DNA of 64,000 nt. Source: UBA3478 sp036782715 (GTDB taxonomy: Bacteria > Bacteroidota > Bacteroidia > Flavobacteriales > Flavobacteriaceae). A program made the position numbers and the translations under genes. This document shows positions 16,336-25,397 of this stretch, piece by piece. The notes below the pieces were generated by a model. The model did no database searches. It was not told the DNA's origin and worked only from the letters and a program-made list of their open reading frames with translations. The stretch is taken from positions 16,750-80,749 of the forward strand of contig DAIPYN010000005.1 in the NCBI GenBank assembly GCA_036782715.1, written 5' to 3'. Within the stretch, counting starts at the first letter, position 1. Each line of letters starts with the position of its first letter.

Positions 16336-19300
16336 ATGAGTTCGATTTCTGAACAAATCATTCAAAAATTCACCACCTCAAATTCTTTTGAGGCCGTGCT
16401 GTCGCGTATAGAAAATACTAGTGGAGAGGTGAAAATTACTGGCCTGACACAATCAGGAATTTCCATATTTATCTCAAGCGGTCATCAAAATAATCAAAAG
16501 AACTGGCTAGTTATCGTTGAAGACAAAGAGGCAGCTGCATACATTCAGAACGACTTAGAACGATTCCTTGGAAAAGATGAGGCGCTCTTTTATCCCGCTT
16601 CTTATCGTCGTCCCTATGAAATCGAAGCGATCGACAATGCGAATGTACTCATGCGATCCGAAGTGCTTCAGCAACTTTCTGAAAGCAAGAAACCAAAGGT
16701 AATTGTAACATATACCGATGCGCTGCTAGAAAAAATCATTACCAAAAAGGATTTCGTAAGTCAACGTATCGATCTTAAAACAGGAGATCAGGTCGGATTA
16801 GATTTTATCAACGAAAGCCTATTCGAGTTCGGGTTTGAACGCACCGACTTTGTAACCGAACCTGGTGAGTTCTCTGTTCGAGGAGGCATCATAGACGTTT
16901 ACTCCTTTGCCCACGACTTACCTTATCGTATAGAATTTTTTGGTAATGAGGTAGAAAGCATAAGAACCTTCGATATCGAAACTCAGCTATCGAAAGATGC
17001 TGTTAGTAGTCTAACCATCGTACCGAATATGGATCGATCGGCAAGTGTTCAAGAACGAATTTCATTCTTAGAATATTTTGATCCAGAAAATACCACGGTG
17101 TTTATTCAAGAAATCGAGGTGATCAAGAAAAAACTAGATGAGCTATACGAAAAAGCCGAGCAACAGTTTGAGAAGTTAGATAGTCCACTCAAACACGCTC
17201 ATCCTTCTGCCCTTTTCAGCAATTCAAAAACCTTAGAGAAAGACCTTTCATCTCACTCTTTTGCCCGATTAGAAAAAGAACGTTCTGAGGACAGTATCGA
17301 CTTTAAACAAAAAAGTCAACCCGCCTTCAATAAACGATTTGATCTTCTTTGGAAAGAACTTCAAGGGAAAAAGGAAGACGGATATACTTGTTATTTGCAC
17401 TGCAGTTCAACGCAACAGGTAGATCGTTTTAAAGAAATATTTGCCAAGCATGAGACTGATCTTCCGTACACTCCCGTAATTATGCCGCTGATGGGTGGTT
17501 TTGTAGATGGACAGGCAAAACTCTGCTGTTATACCGACCATGAAATCTTCGAACGTTATCACAAATTTAGTGTTCGTGGAGCAGCGGCGAAAAAGCAGAA
17601 ACTCAGTTTAGCAGAACTTAACAAACTGGAGGTCGGAGACTACGTTACGCATATTGATCACGGAATAGGAACCTTCGGAGGACTTAAGAAAATAGAAGTG
17701 GAGGGTAAAATGCAGGAAGCGATCAAGTTGATTTACGGCGATCGAGACATCTTGTATGTGAGTATTCATTCACTTCATAAAATCGCCAAATACAATGGCA
17801 AAGACGGAGTACCCCCAAAACTCTATAAGCTTGGATCTGGAGCTTGGCAAAAAGTCAAGGAAAAGACCAAATCGCATGTCAAAAAGGTTGCCTTTGATCT
17901 TATTCAGGTCTATGCTAAAAGACGATTAGAAAAAGGCTTTCAGTTTGGTCCCGACTCTTATTTACAGCATGAACTCGAGGCTTCCTTTATCTATGAAGAT
18001 ACTCCCGATCAAGAGAAAGCAACTAGAGAAGTTAAGGCCGACATGGAGCGTGATCGTCCTATGGATCGTCTGGTTTGTGGAGATGTTGGTTTTGGTAAAA
18101 CCGAAGTTGCTATCCGAGCAGCCTTCAAAGCTGTAGATAATGGAAAACAAGTAGCCGTGCTTGTACCCACCACTATTCTGGCCTTTCAACATGCAAAGAC
18201 CTTTGCCAAACGTTTAGAAGACTTACCGGTTCGAGTAGATTTCTTAAACCGTTTCAGAACCGCTAAAGAGAAGAAGGAGGTCTTAGAGGATGTAAAAACA
18301 GGGAAGGTTGATATTCTTATCGGAACCCATCAGATTGTCAACAAAAATGTCAAGTTTAAAGACTTAGGACTACTTATCGTAGATGAGGAGCAAAAGTTTG
18401 GGGTTTCGGTAAAAGAACGAATCAAATCATTCAAGGCAAGCATTGATGTACTTACCCTCACGGCAACGCCTATACCTAGAACGCTCCAGTTTAGTTTGAT
18501 GGCAGCAAGAGACTTATCGGTAATCAGTACTCCGCCGCCCAACCGATATCCGATTGAAAGTAGTGTCATACGCTTTGATTTAGAGACCATTCGTGAGGCA
18601 GTTAGCTTTGAAATTGAGCGTGGCGGACAAGTTTATTTCATACACAATCGCATCGAGAATATAAAGGAAGTTGCGGGGATGATTCAACAACTCGTTCCTG
18701 ACGCACGAATCAGAACCGGTCACGGTAGAATGGACGGTAAAGATCTCGAAGAACTCATGCTCGATTTCATGAATGGAAATTTCGATGTTCTGGTTTCCAC
18801 TACCATCGTTGAGAGTGGACTCGACATACCCAACGCGAACACCATTTTAATCCACAACGCACACAGTTTTGGTTTAAGCGATTTGCATCAAATGCGCGGT
18901 AGGGTCGGACGATCGAATAAAAAGGCATTCTGTTATTTCATCACAGATCCATTTGAATCTCTAACCAGTGAGGCAAGAAAAAGAATGGAAGCTTTAGCTC
19001 AATTCACTGAACTGGGAAGCGGGTTCCAAATTGCGATGAAAGATCTTGAAATAAGAGGGGCGGGTGATTTATTAGGAGGTGAACAAAGTGGTTTCATCAC
19101 AGATATTGGATTTGACACCTACCAGAAAATCGTTTCTGAGGCTATCGAAGAACTAAAAAACAATGAATTTAAATCGCTCTACGAGGAAGAAAAAGAGAAG
19201 GAAGAAGTAAAAGAGTACATCAGAGAAGTACAAATAGACACTGATTTAGAATTGCTCTTTCCCGATGATTATATCAATGCAAACGCCGAGCGTTTAAGTC

Positions 19301-19677
19301 TTTACCAAGAGTTGAGTGAAATTGAAAGTGCTGAAGCGTTAACCAGTTTTACAAAACGATTAATAGATCGATTTGGGCCGCTTCCACCCGCGGCAAATGA
19401 TCTCCTTCTGTCTATTTCACTGAAGTGGATCGCCAAGTCACTTGGTATTGAAAAAATCGTATTCAAACGAGAAACACTGATCGGGTACTTCTTGTCAGAT
19501 AGCCAATCAGAATTCTATCAAAGTGCAGCTTTTCAGCATTTAATCAAGGCTTCGGCTACCTTGCCTTGTGCCTTGAAAGAAAAACCTTCAAAGAATGGCC
19601 CGCGATTACTGATTCGCTTCGATCAAATCCAATCGCTAGAAGAAGCAATAGACGCTCTTAAACAACTGCAACTATAG
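16336..19677 (+). CDS. mfd: Transcription-repair coupling factor
   Basis: Removes stalled RNA polymerase at DNA lesions and recruits UvrA. The 1113 residues are typical for Bacteroidota. They hold a UvrB-like N-terminal module, the RNA-polymerase-interacting domain around residues 430-500 (VGDYVTHIDHGIGTF), the RecG-like translocase with Walker A GDVGFGKTE (K588) and Walker B DEEQ (D683), motif VI in QMRGRVGRS, and the C-terminal UvrA-masking domain. It starts 21 bp after the ligase-associated cassette. Its 3' end overlaps the convergent ACT-domain gene by 6 bases. Confidence 0.97.
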   Translation: MSSISEQIIQKFTTSNSFEAVLSRIENTSGEVKITGLTQSGISIFISSGHQNNQKNWLVIVEDKEAAAYIQNDLERFLGKDEALFYPASYRRPYEIEAIDNANVLMRSEVLQQLSESKKPKVIVTYTDALLEKIITKKDFVSQRIDLKTGDQVGLDFINESLFEFGFERTDFVTEPGEFSVRGGIIDVYSFAHDLPYRIEFFGNEVESIRTFDIETQLSKDAVSSLTIVPNMDRSASVQERISFLEYFDPENTTVFIQEIEVIKKKLDELYEKAEQQFEKLDSPLKHAHPSALFSNSKTLEKDLSSHSFARLEKERSEDSIDFKQKSQPAFNKRFDLLWKELQGKKEDGYTCYLHCSSTQQVDRFKEIFAKHETDLPYTPVIMPLMGGFVDGQAKLCCYTDHEIFERYHKFSVRGAAAKKQKLSLAELNKLEVGDYVTHIDHGIGTFGGLKKIEVEGKMQEAIKLIYGDRDILYVSIHSLHKIAKYNGKDGVPPKLYKLGSGAWQKVKEKTKSHVKKVAFDLIQVYAKRRLEKGFQFGPDSYLQHELEASFIYEDTPDQEKATREVKADMERDRPMDRLVCGDVGFGKTEVAIRAAFKAVDNGKQVAVLVPTTILAFQHAKTFAKRLEDLPVRVDFLNRFRTAKEKKEVLEDVKTGKVDILIGTHQIVNKNVKFKDLGLLIVDEEQKFGVSVKERIKSFKASIDVLTLTATPIPRTLQFSLMAARDLSVISTPPPNRYPIESSVIRFDLETIREAVSFEIERGGQVYFIHNRIENIKEVAGMIQQLVPDARIRTGHGRMDGKDLEELMLDFMNGNFDVLVSTTIVESGLDIPNANTILIHNAHSFGLSDLHQMRGRVGRSNKKAFCYFITDPFESLTSEARKRMEALAQFTELGSGFQIAMKDLEIRGAGDLLGGEQSGFITDIGFDTYQKIVSEAIEELKNNEFKSLYEEEKEKEEVKEYIREVQIDTDLELLFPDDYINANAERLSLYQELSEIESAEALTSFTKRLIDRFGPLPPAANDLLLSISLKWIAKSLGIEKIVFKRETLIGYFLSDSQSEFYQSAAFQHLIKASATLPCALKEKPSKNGPRLLIRFDQIQSLEEAIDALKQLQL

Positions 19678-20331
19678 GGCTTTTAACGCCTTAATTACCG
19701 TAAAAGCTTTATCTGCCTCAGGGTCATCTACAATGATGGTAAATTCGTTCGTGGTAGAAATCACCTCGTGAAGAACAATACCCTCCCAAGCTAGACGCTG
19801 AAAGATAAAGTAATATACACCGGGGACAGTCACGTTCTCATGCGGCAGTTTAACTGTTACTGAAGCAAGATTGGTAACCTTTTGGGTCATGCGCTCACCA
19901 CTAAAAAGATCTTCGATATACTTCTCTAATCGATCGCTCACCACAATATTGATTTCGTTGACCCCGCGAGAAGAAGTATAGAAAACATCGGGATTTCGGT
20001 GAATCTCACGCATGAGTTCTGCCTGTTTTTCAAGAATACTCTCGGAGGTTAAAAATGTAAAATCAACTAAAGAGGAGCGCACCGTAATCTCTCCAATATT
20101 CTTCAAAACCTTTACAATCTTATGAGTAGCTCTAAACTCTAGGTGTTCTGAAAGACGCTTAAGTGCCATTACGATGGCACCTTCACGCACCTCTTTTCCC
20201 AAATAAGATTCAATTTCAGGTCGTATCTGACGTGATAAAGATGTAAGGTTAATGATGCCTTCAGCTAAGGCCGACTGAAGAAATGGCTTACGGTGAATGA
20301 CGCTTTCTACGACTGATGAAATGGTCTTCAT
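19672..20331 (-). CDS. ACT-domain protein, aspartate-kinase-like regulatory fragment
   Basis: A 219-residue soluble protein. The first 80 residues are helical. The rest shows two segments resembling ACT ligand-binding domains like those at the end of aspartate kinases (IGEITVRSSLVDFTFL and VYYFIFQRLAWEGIVLHEV). No kinase domain is present, so enzyme activity is unlikely even though relatives are sometimes labelled aspartate kinase. It may sense an amino acid. The gene is convergent with mfd and overlaps it by 6 bases. Function unknown. Confidence 0.7.
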   Translation of the reverse strand: MKTISSVVESVIHRKPFLQSALAEGIINLTSLSRQIRPEIESYLGKEVREGAIVMALKRLSEHLEFRATHKIVKVLKNIGEITVRSSLVDFTFLTSESILEKQAELMREIHRNPDVFYTSSRGVNEINIVVSDRLEKYIEDLFSGERMTQKVTNLASVTVKLPHENVTVPGVYYFIFQRLAWEGIVLHEVISTTNEFTIIVDDPEADKAFTVIKALKAL

Positions 20332-20371
20332 ATAGTTAATTTACACAGTTTGTTTTATTTATAACAATGCG

Positions 20372-20728
20372 TCAAATGTATAAAGAAATGTCGATAAGAT
20401 GCGAGATTTGTGAATTTTTCTGGTTTAAGTAGACTCCCACTAGGTCGATTCGCAACTCCTCAACTTCAGAAATTCGATGCACATAGAAAGAGCCTATAGC
20501 CTGCAATCTGGCAAATTGCGCTTTGGAAATACGTTGAATAAATTGCTTTGTAGTTAAAAATCGTGTGCTCGACTTAACCTCAACGATCACTAAAAGTCGC
20601 TCCCTAATTGCAAGAATATCAGCTTCTAAATGACCGAGTCTTATATTTTGATGAAGAATACGGTATCCTCGTTTTTCAAGGAAAGATACTGCTTCTATCT
20701 GGCCAAGATCCCCTATTCTTTTACTCAT
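20372..20728 (-). CDS. YraN/UPF0102 family endonuclease-like protein
   Basis: A 118-residue protein of the UPF0102 family, with a restriction-endonuclease-like fold. It shows GDLGQIEAVSFLEKRGY near the start, then LEADILA and IVEVKSS, which together give the E-x(n)-D-x(n)-E-x-K nuclease pattern. Substrate and role are not established in this lineage. It precedes the ACT-domain gene on the same strand (40-bp gap), and it is divergent from metG. Confidence 0.88.
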   Translation of the reverse strand: MSKRIGDLGQIEAVSFLEKRGYRILHQNIRLGHLEADILAIRERLLVIVEVKSSTRFLTTKQFIQRISKAQFARLQAIGSFYVHRISEVEELRIDLVGVYLNQKNSQISHLIDISLYI

Positions 20729-20804
20729 TGACCTTAAAATTAATAGACAAAATATTCAAGATTCGTTTGATAAACATCTAGAATCGATTCGATAAAGAAT
20801 TAAC

Positions 20805-20812
20805 TATTTTTG
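20805..20812 (+). promoter_or_regulatory. Putative -7 promoter box for metG
   Basis: TATTTTTG matches TAnnTTTG and lies 18 bases before the metG ATG. It is in the divergent gap with the yraN-type gene. Confidence 0.55.
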
Positions 20813-20830
20813 CGTTCAAATCATCAGTGA

Positions 20831-22882
20831 ATGTCAGACTCGAAAAAACGATATACTCTTACCGCCGCACTACCCTACACCAATGGACCTATTCATATTG
20901 GGCATTTAGCTGGAGTATATGTGCCAGCAGACATCTTTGCACGTTACAAAAGACTCCAAGGCCATGATGTAGCCTTCATTTGTGGCAGTGACGAACATGG
21001 TGTTGCTATATCGATGAAGGCTCGAAAAGAAGGGATCACGCCTAAAGAGGTCATAGATACTTACGATACGATCATTCGAAAATCTTTTGAAGATTTCGGA
21101 ATCTCTTTCGACAATTACTCAAGAACCTCTAGAGACATTCACCACAAGACTGCTCAAGATTTTTTCACAAAACTCCTCGAGCAAAATGATTTCATTGAAG
21201 AAACTAGCGAACAATTATTTGACGCCGAGACCAATATGTTCTTAGCTGATCGTTTTGTTACGGGGACTTGTCCTAAATGTCAAAACCCAGAAGCTTACGG
21301 TGACCAATGCGAAAAGTGTGGATCAAGTTTAAACGCTACCGATCTGATAAATCCTAAGAGTACTTTAAGTGGCGCAACGCCCTCTCTTAAATCAACCACA
21401 CACTGGTACCTACCCCTAGATAAAAGTGAGGTTTTCTTAAAAAAATGGATTTTAGAAGATCACAAGGAAGATTGGAAATCAAATGTTTATGGCCAATGTA
21501 AATCTTGGATTGATGATGGGCTTCGTCCAAGAGCGGTTACCAGAGATCTTGATTGGGGTATCAAAGTCCCCCTTGAATCTGCAGACGGCAAGGTATTATA
21601 TGTATGGTTCGAGGCACCTATCGGATACATTTCATCCACCAAAGAATGGGCAGATCAAAAAGGAATTGACTGGGAACCTTACTGGAAAGATGAGAACACC
21701 TCTCTTATTCACTTTATAGGAAAGGATAACATCGTATTCCATTGTATTATATTCCCCGCACTTTTAAAGGCGCATGGAGATTATATTCTCCCAGAAAATG
21801 TCCCGGCTAATGAGTTTTTGAATTTAGAAGGACAAAAACTTTCGACCTCTAAAAACTGGGCAGTTTGGCTCCATGAATATCTTGAAGACTTCGAAGGAAT
21901 GCAAGACGCTTTGAGATATGTTTTAACCATTAATGCTCCTGAAACCAAAGACAACGACTTCACTTGGGATGATTTTCAGGCCCGAGTAAATAACGAACTG
22001 GTTTCTGTTTATGGGAACTTCATTAATCGAGTAGTTGTTCTAAGTCAGAAATACTATGATGGAATTGTTCCAGAGGCTGGACCATTAAGCGATGCAGACA
22101 AACAAGTACTGCAACAATTACAAGAAGCCCCTTCTGCAATTGAGAAATCGCTAGACCGATATCGATTTAGGGAGGCAGCTGGTCTTTTAATGGGTGTTGC
22201 GAGACTAGGTAATAAATATCTAGCTGACCATGAACCTTGGAAACTGATAAAATCTGATCCTGAGCGCGTTAAAACCATCATGAATGTAGCGCTTCAACTT
22301 GCAGCTGGTCTTGCCTATCTCTCTGAGCCATTCTTGCCATTTTCAACCGAAAAGTTGAAGAAAATGCTCAATTTAAAGACCATTGAAAACCCTTTTGAAT
22401 ACCTCAAATCTGCAAGCGTTCTAGTCTCTGCAGGTCAAAACCTAGGAACTTCTGAATTACTGTTCAGAAAGATTGAAGACACTGAGATACAAAATCAGTT
22501 AGATAAACTAAAGTCAACAGAAAAAGATTCTATCCACATGCAAGAACCACAAAAACCTGCCATTAACTATGACACCTTTAGTAGTCTTGATTTAAGAGTT
22601 GGCACAATACTTTCTGCTGAAAAAATGCCTAAAGCTGATCGATTACTCGTTTTGAAGGTGGATACTGGACTTGACCAAAGAACCATTGTATCTGGGATTG
22701 CAGAACATTTCTCACCTGAAGAGGTGGTTGGAAAAAAGGTTTGCGTTCTGATGAATCTTGAACCACGCAAACTTAGAGGTGTAGAAAGTCAAGGTATGCT
22801 GCTCATGGCAACAGACCCTGAAGGAAAACTAAGTTTCATGAGTCCTGAAGATGCAGTAGCTGCAGGGAGCCCTATTTCTTAA
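20831..22882 (+). CDS. metG: Methionyl-tRNA synthetase with C-terminal tRNA-binding domain
   Basis: Charges initiator and elongator tRNA-Met. The 683 residues contain the class I HIGH motif (PIHIGHLAG), a zinc knuckle with two C-x2-C pairs (CPKC and CEKC), and a KMSKS equivalent reading KLSTSKN. An EMAP-II-like tRNA-binding domain fills the last 110 residues (SLDLRVGTI to QGMLLMAT). This is the usual Bacteroidota architecture. The stop overlaps the next start by one base, so the histone-deacetylase-like gene is translationally coupled. Confidence 0.96.
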   Translation: MSDSKKRYTLTAALPYTNGPIHIGHLAGVYVPADIFARYKRLQGHDVAFICGSDEHGVAISMKARKEGITPKEVIDTYDTIIRKSFEDFGISFDNYSRTSRDIHHKTAQDFFTKLLEQNDFIEETSEQLFDAETNMFLADRFVTGTCPKCQNPEAYGDQCEKCGSSLNATDLINPKSTLSGATPSLKSTTHWYLPLDKSEVFLKKWILEDHKEDWKSNVYGQCKSWIDDGLRPRAVTRDLDWGIKVPLESADGKVLYVWFEAPIGYISSTKEWADQKGIDWEPYWKDENTSLIHFIGKDNIVFHCIIFPALLKAHGDYILPENVPANEFLNLEGQKLSTSKNWAVWLHEYLEDFEGMQDALRYVLTINAPETKDNDFTWDDFQARVNNELVSVYGNFINRVVVLSQKYYDGIVPEAGPLSDADKQVLQQLQEAPSAIEKSLDRYRFREAAGLLMGVARLGNKYLADHEPWKLIKSDPERVKTIMNVALQLAAGLAYLSEPFLPFSTEKLKKMLNLKTIENPFEYLKSASVLVSAGQNLGTSELLFRKIEDTEIQNQLDKLKSTEKDSIHMQEPQKPAINYDTFSSLDLRVGTILSAEKMPKADRLLVLKVDTGLDQRTIVSGIAEHFSPEEVVGKKVCVLMNLEPRKLRGVESQGMLLMATDPEGKLSFMSPEDAVAAGSPIS

Positions 22883-23784
22883 TGCTAAAAATTGCTTTCG
22901 ATTCAATTTATGTTCTAGATCTACCAGAAGGCCATAGGTTTCCTATACTCAAGTATGATCTACTTCCTAAGCAGTTGATTCATGAAGGCACCTGCAGTGA
23001 AGAGAACTTCTTCTCTCCTGAGTTTCTCGACCCTAGTGACGCTCTAAGCGTTCACACAGAATCTTACTTTCGGCGATTAATAAATTCAGATCTCACTCCC
23101 AAAGAGGTGAGAAAAATAGGATTCCCATTATCTCAACATCTCATTGATCGAGAACAAAGAATCGCGCAGGGAACTATCCAAAATTGTTATCACGCATTTA
23201 ATCACGGAATATCTATTAATATCGCAGGAGGCACGCATCACGCCTATGCCGATCATGGAGAGGCCTTTTGTCTATTAAATGATCAGGCGATCGCTGCTTC
23301 TCATCTCATTCGTAAAGGTCTCATCAAAAAAGCACTTATTATCGATCTTGACGTACACCAAGGAAATGGAACGGCATCTATTTTTCAAAAGGACCCCTCA
23401 GTATTCACATTCTCTGTGCATGGAGCTGCTAATTATCCCTTTAAAAAAGAAGAGTCAGATTTAGACCTTCCTCTTCCTAAGGGATGTAGCGATCTTGACT
23501 ATTTAGCGCTCCTAGATGAGTATCTTGACCCTTTAATCGAAGAGGTACAACCTGACTTCATTTTTTATCTCTCAGGAGTAGACATTCTAGAGACTGATCG
23601 ATTAGGAACCTTAGGCCTAACCCTTAATGGATGTAAGGAGAGAGACCATAAGGTTCTAAATCTTGCGCATTCAAAAGGCATTCCTATTCAATGTTCGATG
23701 GGTGGTGGTTATTCGAAAGATATAAGGGTAATTGTAGAGGCTCACGCCAATCTCTTTCGAATTGCCCAATACCTCTACGACTAG
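22882..23784 (+). CDS. Histone deacetylase family hydrolase
   Basis: A zinc-dependent deacetylase-fold protein of 300 residues. It shows the active-site run GGTHHAYADHGEAFCLLND with the His pair, then DLDVHQGNGT supplying the Asp and His zinc ligands, and SGVDILETDRLG with the third Asp. The bacterial members act on acetylated small molecules or proteins; the substrate here is unknown. The start codon overlaps the metG stop (TAATG). The 3' end overlaps the convergent ssb by 4 bases. No signal peptide is seen, so it is cytoplasmic. Confidence 0.9.
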   Translation: MLKIAFDSIYVLDLPEGHRFPILKYDLLPKQLIHEGTCSEENFFSPEFLDPSDALSVHTESYFRRLINSDLTPKEVRKIGFPLSQHLIDREQRIAQGTIQNCYHAFNHGISINIAGGTHHAYADHGEAFCLLNDQAIAASHLIRKGLIKKALIIDLDVHQGNGTASIFQKDPSVFTFSVHGAANYPFKKEESDLDLPLPKGCSDLDYLALLDEYLDPLIEEVQPDFIFYLSGVDILETDRLGTLGLTLNGCKERDHKVLNLAHSKGIPIQCSMGGGYSKDIRVIVEAHANLFRIAQYLYD

Positions 23785-24143
23785 AAAACCTCTGTTTCTA
23801 TAGCAGCTTCGGGCTTACCTAAAAGTAACAAATCGGAGCAACGAATTTCTGTAATGCGCTTCTTTTGACCTTCATTGTCGTCATAAGATCGATGAGTAAT
23901 TCGTCCAGAAACAGCGATCTCCTTGCCCTTCTGAACATACTTCTCTGCAATTTCAGCTTGGCGATCCCAAGCAATGATCGTATGCCATTCTGTAGAAATG
24001 GTTCTTTCTCCTGCCGCATTATTGTAAATTTCGTTAGTGGCTAAACTAAACTTTGCAAGTTTCTTGCCTCCTTGTAGCTCGGTGATTTCTGGGTCGTTGC
24101 CAACGTAACCTATTAGTTGGGCTTGATTTCTTAGTGCATTCAT
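23781..24143 (-). CDS. ssb: Single-stranded DNA-binding protein, short form
   Basis: An OB-fold protein that coats single-stranded DNA. The start NALRNQAQLIGYVGNDPE and the middle WHTIIAWDRQAEIAEKYVQKG are standard SSB. At 120 residues it ends in AAIETEVF and lacks the Gly/Pro-rich linker and the DDDLPF-type acidic tip through which SSB recruits partner proteins. It may be a second copy with a specialised role. The gene lies opposite the histone-deacetylase-like gene and overlaps its end by 4 bases. Confidence 0.92.
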   Translation of the reverse strand: MNALRNQAQLIGYVGNDPEITELQGGKKLAKFSLATNEIYNNAAGERTISTEWHTIIAWDRQAEIAEKYVQKGKEIAVSGRITHRSYDDNEGQKKRITEIRCSDLLLLGKPEAAIETEVF

Positions 24144-24295
24144 AAAATTGATTTTGCTTCAAAGTTGAAGACTGAGAATTCATCTTTTCGGGTTGTAAAC
24201 GGATAGAAACGTTTAAATATCCTAGCACCAATTTTAATAACTACTGAGTGTTATTTGCAGTGAAGGTCTTCTTCTTTGCACCAAACAGATTTCAT

Positions 24296-24655
24296 ATGAA
24301 CAGAGGTTGTAAAGTTTGTAAGGAACCCTTATTTGGTAGAACAGATCAAAAGTTTTGCAGTGATGCTTGTAGGAGTCATCATCACAATTTAAAGAATCAA
24401 AAAAAGAATCAGAGCTTTTACAGTACCCATCGAGTACTTCAAAACAATTACAAAATTTTAAGAGGCTATGTTAGTGAAGAATATACCGAATGCAACCTAA
24501 GTGAATTAAATCGACAAGGGTTTAGACCCTCGTGCATCACTGAGGTAGAAAAAGGACAAGAGGGTGGCCTTCCAAAATACTATCTTTACGATATTGGTTA
24601 TCACTTTTTAACCTCGGAGAAAATCAAAATATTCAAACGCGTCAAGATTGATTAA
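24296..24655 (+). CDS. Small zinc-finger protein, function unknown
   Basis: A 119-residue protein with an N-terminal four-cysteine zinc site: C5, C8, C21 and C25 in CKVC...KFCSDAC, followed by a short histidine run. The rest is basic and ends in a YDIGYHFL block. It resembles the small DNA- or RNA-binding zinc-ribbon proteins of Bacteroidota. I chose the ATG at 24296 because it places the first Cys at residue 5. The 3' end overlaps the next gene by 8 bases. No function can be assigned. Confidence 0.75.
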   Translation: MNRGCKVCKEPLFGRTDQKFCSDACRSHHHNLKNQKKNQSFYSTHRVLQNNYKILRGYVSEEYTECNLSELNRQGFRPSCITEVEKGQEGGLPKYYLYDIGYHFLTSEKIKIFKRVKID

Positions 24656-25397
24656 AATTGGAATTTTAGGAGAAGGCTGGCTTGGGAGTTATCTCCTACA
24701 AAGACTTCAAGAAAATGGATTCGACGTTAGAGGAGCCGAAACCTTTGGATGCTATTTTAGAAATAACCAGTGGGAAGGTGAACTCGATGAGTTTCTAGAG
24801 GGCTTATCCTATTTAATCATTACTATACCCAGTGGCGCTAGCAGAAATACTTCTGATTCTAAGGAAGGGAATCTTTTCTTATTCAGACAATTAATAGGTC
24901 ACCTAAATAAGAATCCGAACCTAACCGTTTTCTATACTAGTAGTATCTCTGTCTATGGAAAAACAGAAAGAGTCATTGATGAAAACACAAAACTTGACCC
25001 GAAAACTTCCTCAGCGAAAGTAATTACCAGAATTGAGGAGGTATTTCAAAAGGGTCAACTCCAAAGGTTCAATGCTCTGAGACTAGGAGGTCTTATCGGA
25101 GAAGACAGACACCCTATCTATAGTCTATTGAGCACGCAGAAAAGGATAGCGGCAGATGAATTGATCAATTTTATTGACCGTGAAGACATTTTTCAATGTA
25201 TCCAATGGCTCTTTGATCATCCTCAAGAAGGCCCCTTAAACCTAGTGGCCCCTTTTCATCCCACTAAGAAGGAGTATTATACGAGAATAGCTGAAGAAAG
25301 AAATTTAGGCCTTCCGATTTTTAGAGAAGGAGGTATCGCCTCAGAGATAATTTCCCTAAAGCTACCCCTAAAACAACTATGTACTAGAGGGATTTAA
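24648..25397 (+). CDS. NAD(P)-binding Rossmann protein, epimerase-like
   Basis: A 249-residue short-chain dehydrogenase/epimerase-type protein. The dinucleotide-binding start is IKIGILGEGWLGSYL, and the later YTSSISVYGKT resembles the extended-SDR Ser/Tyr region. The conserved Tyr-x3-Lys is not clear, so the activity is uncertain. It relates to the sugar-nucleotide or YeeZ-type proteins. No ATG fits; the TTG at 24648 is the best start and overlaps the zinc-finger gene by 8 bases, which suggests coupled translation. It overlaps the convergent lipoprotein gene by 4 bases. Confidence 0.75.
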   Translation: MIKIGILGEGWLGSYLLQRLQENGFDVRGAETFGCYFRNNQWEGELDEFLEGLSYLIITIPSGASRNTSDSKEGNLFLFRQLIGHLNKNPNLTVFYTSSISVYGKTERVIDENTKLDPKTSSAKVITRIEEVFQKGQLQRFNALRLGGLIGEDRHPIYSLLSTQKRIAADELINFIDREDIFQCIQWLFDHPQEGPLNLVAPFHPTKKEYYTRIAEERNLGLPIFREGGIASEIISLKLPLKQLCTRGI

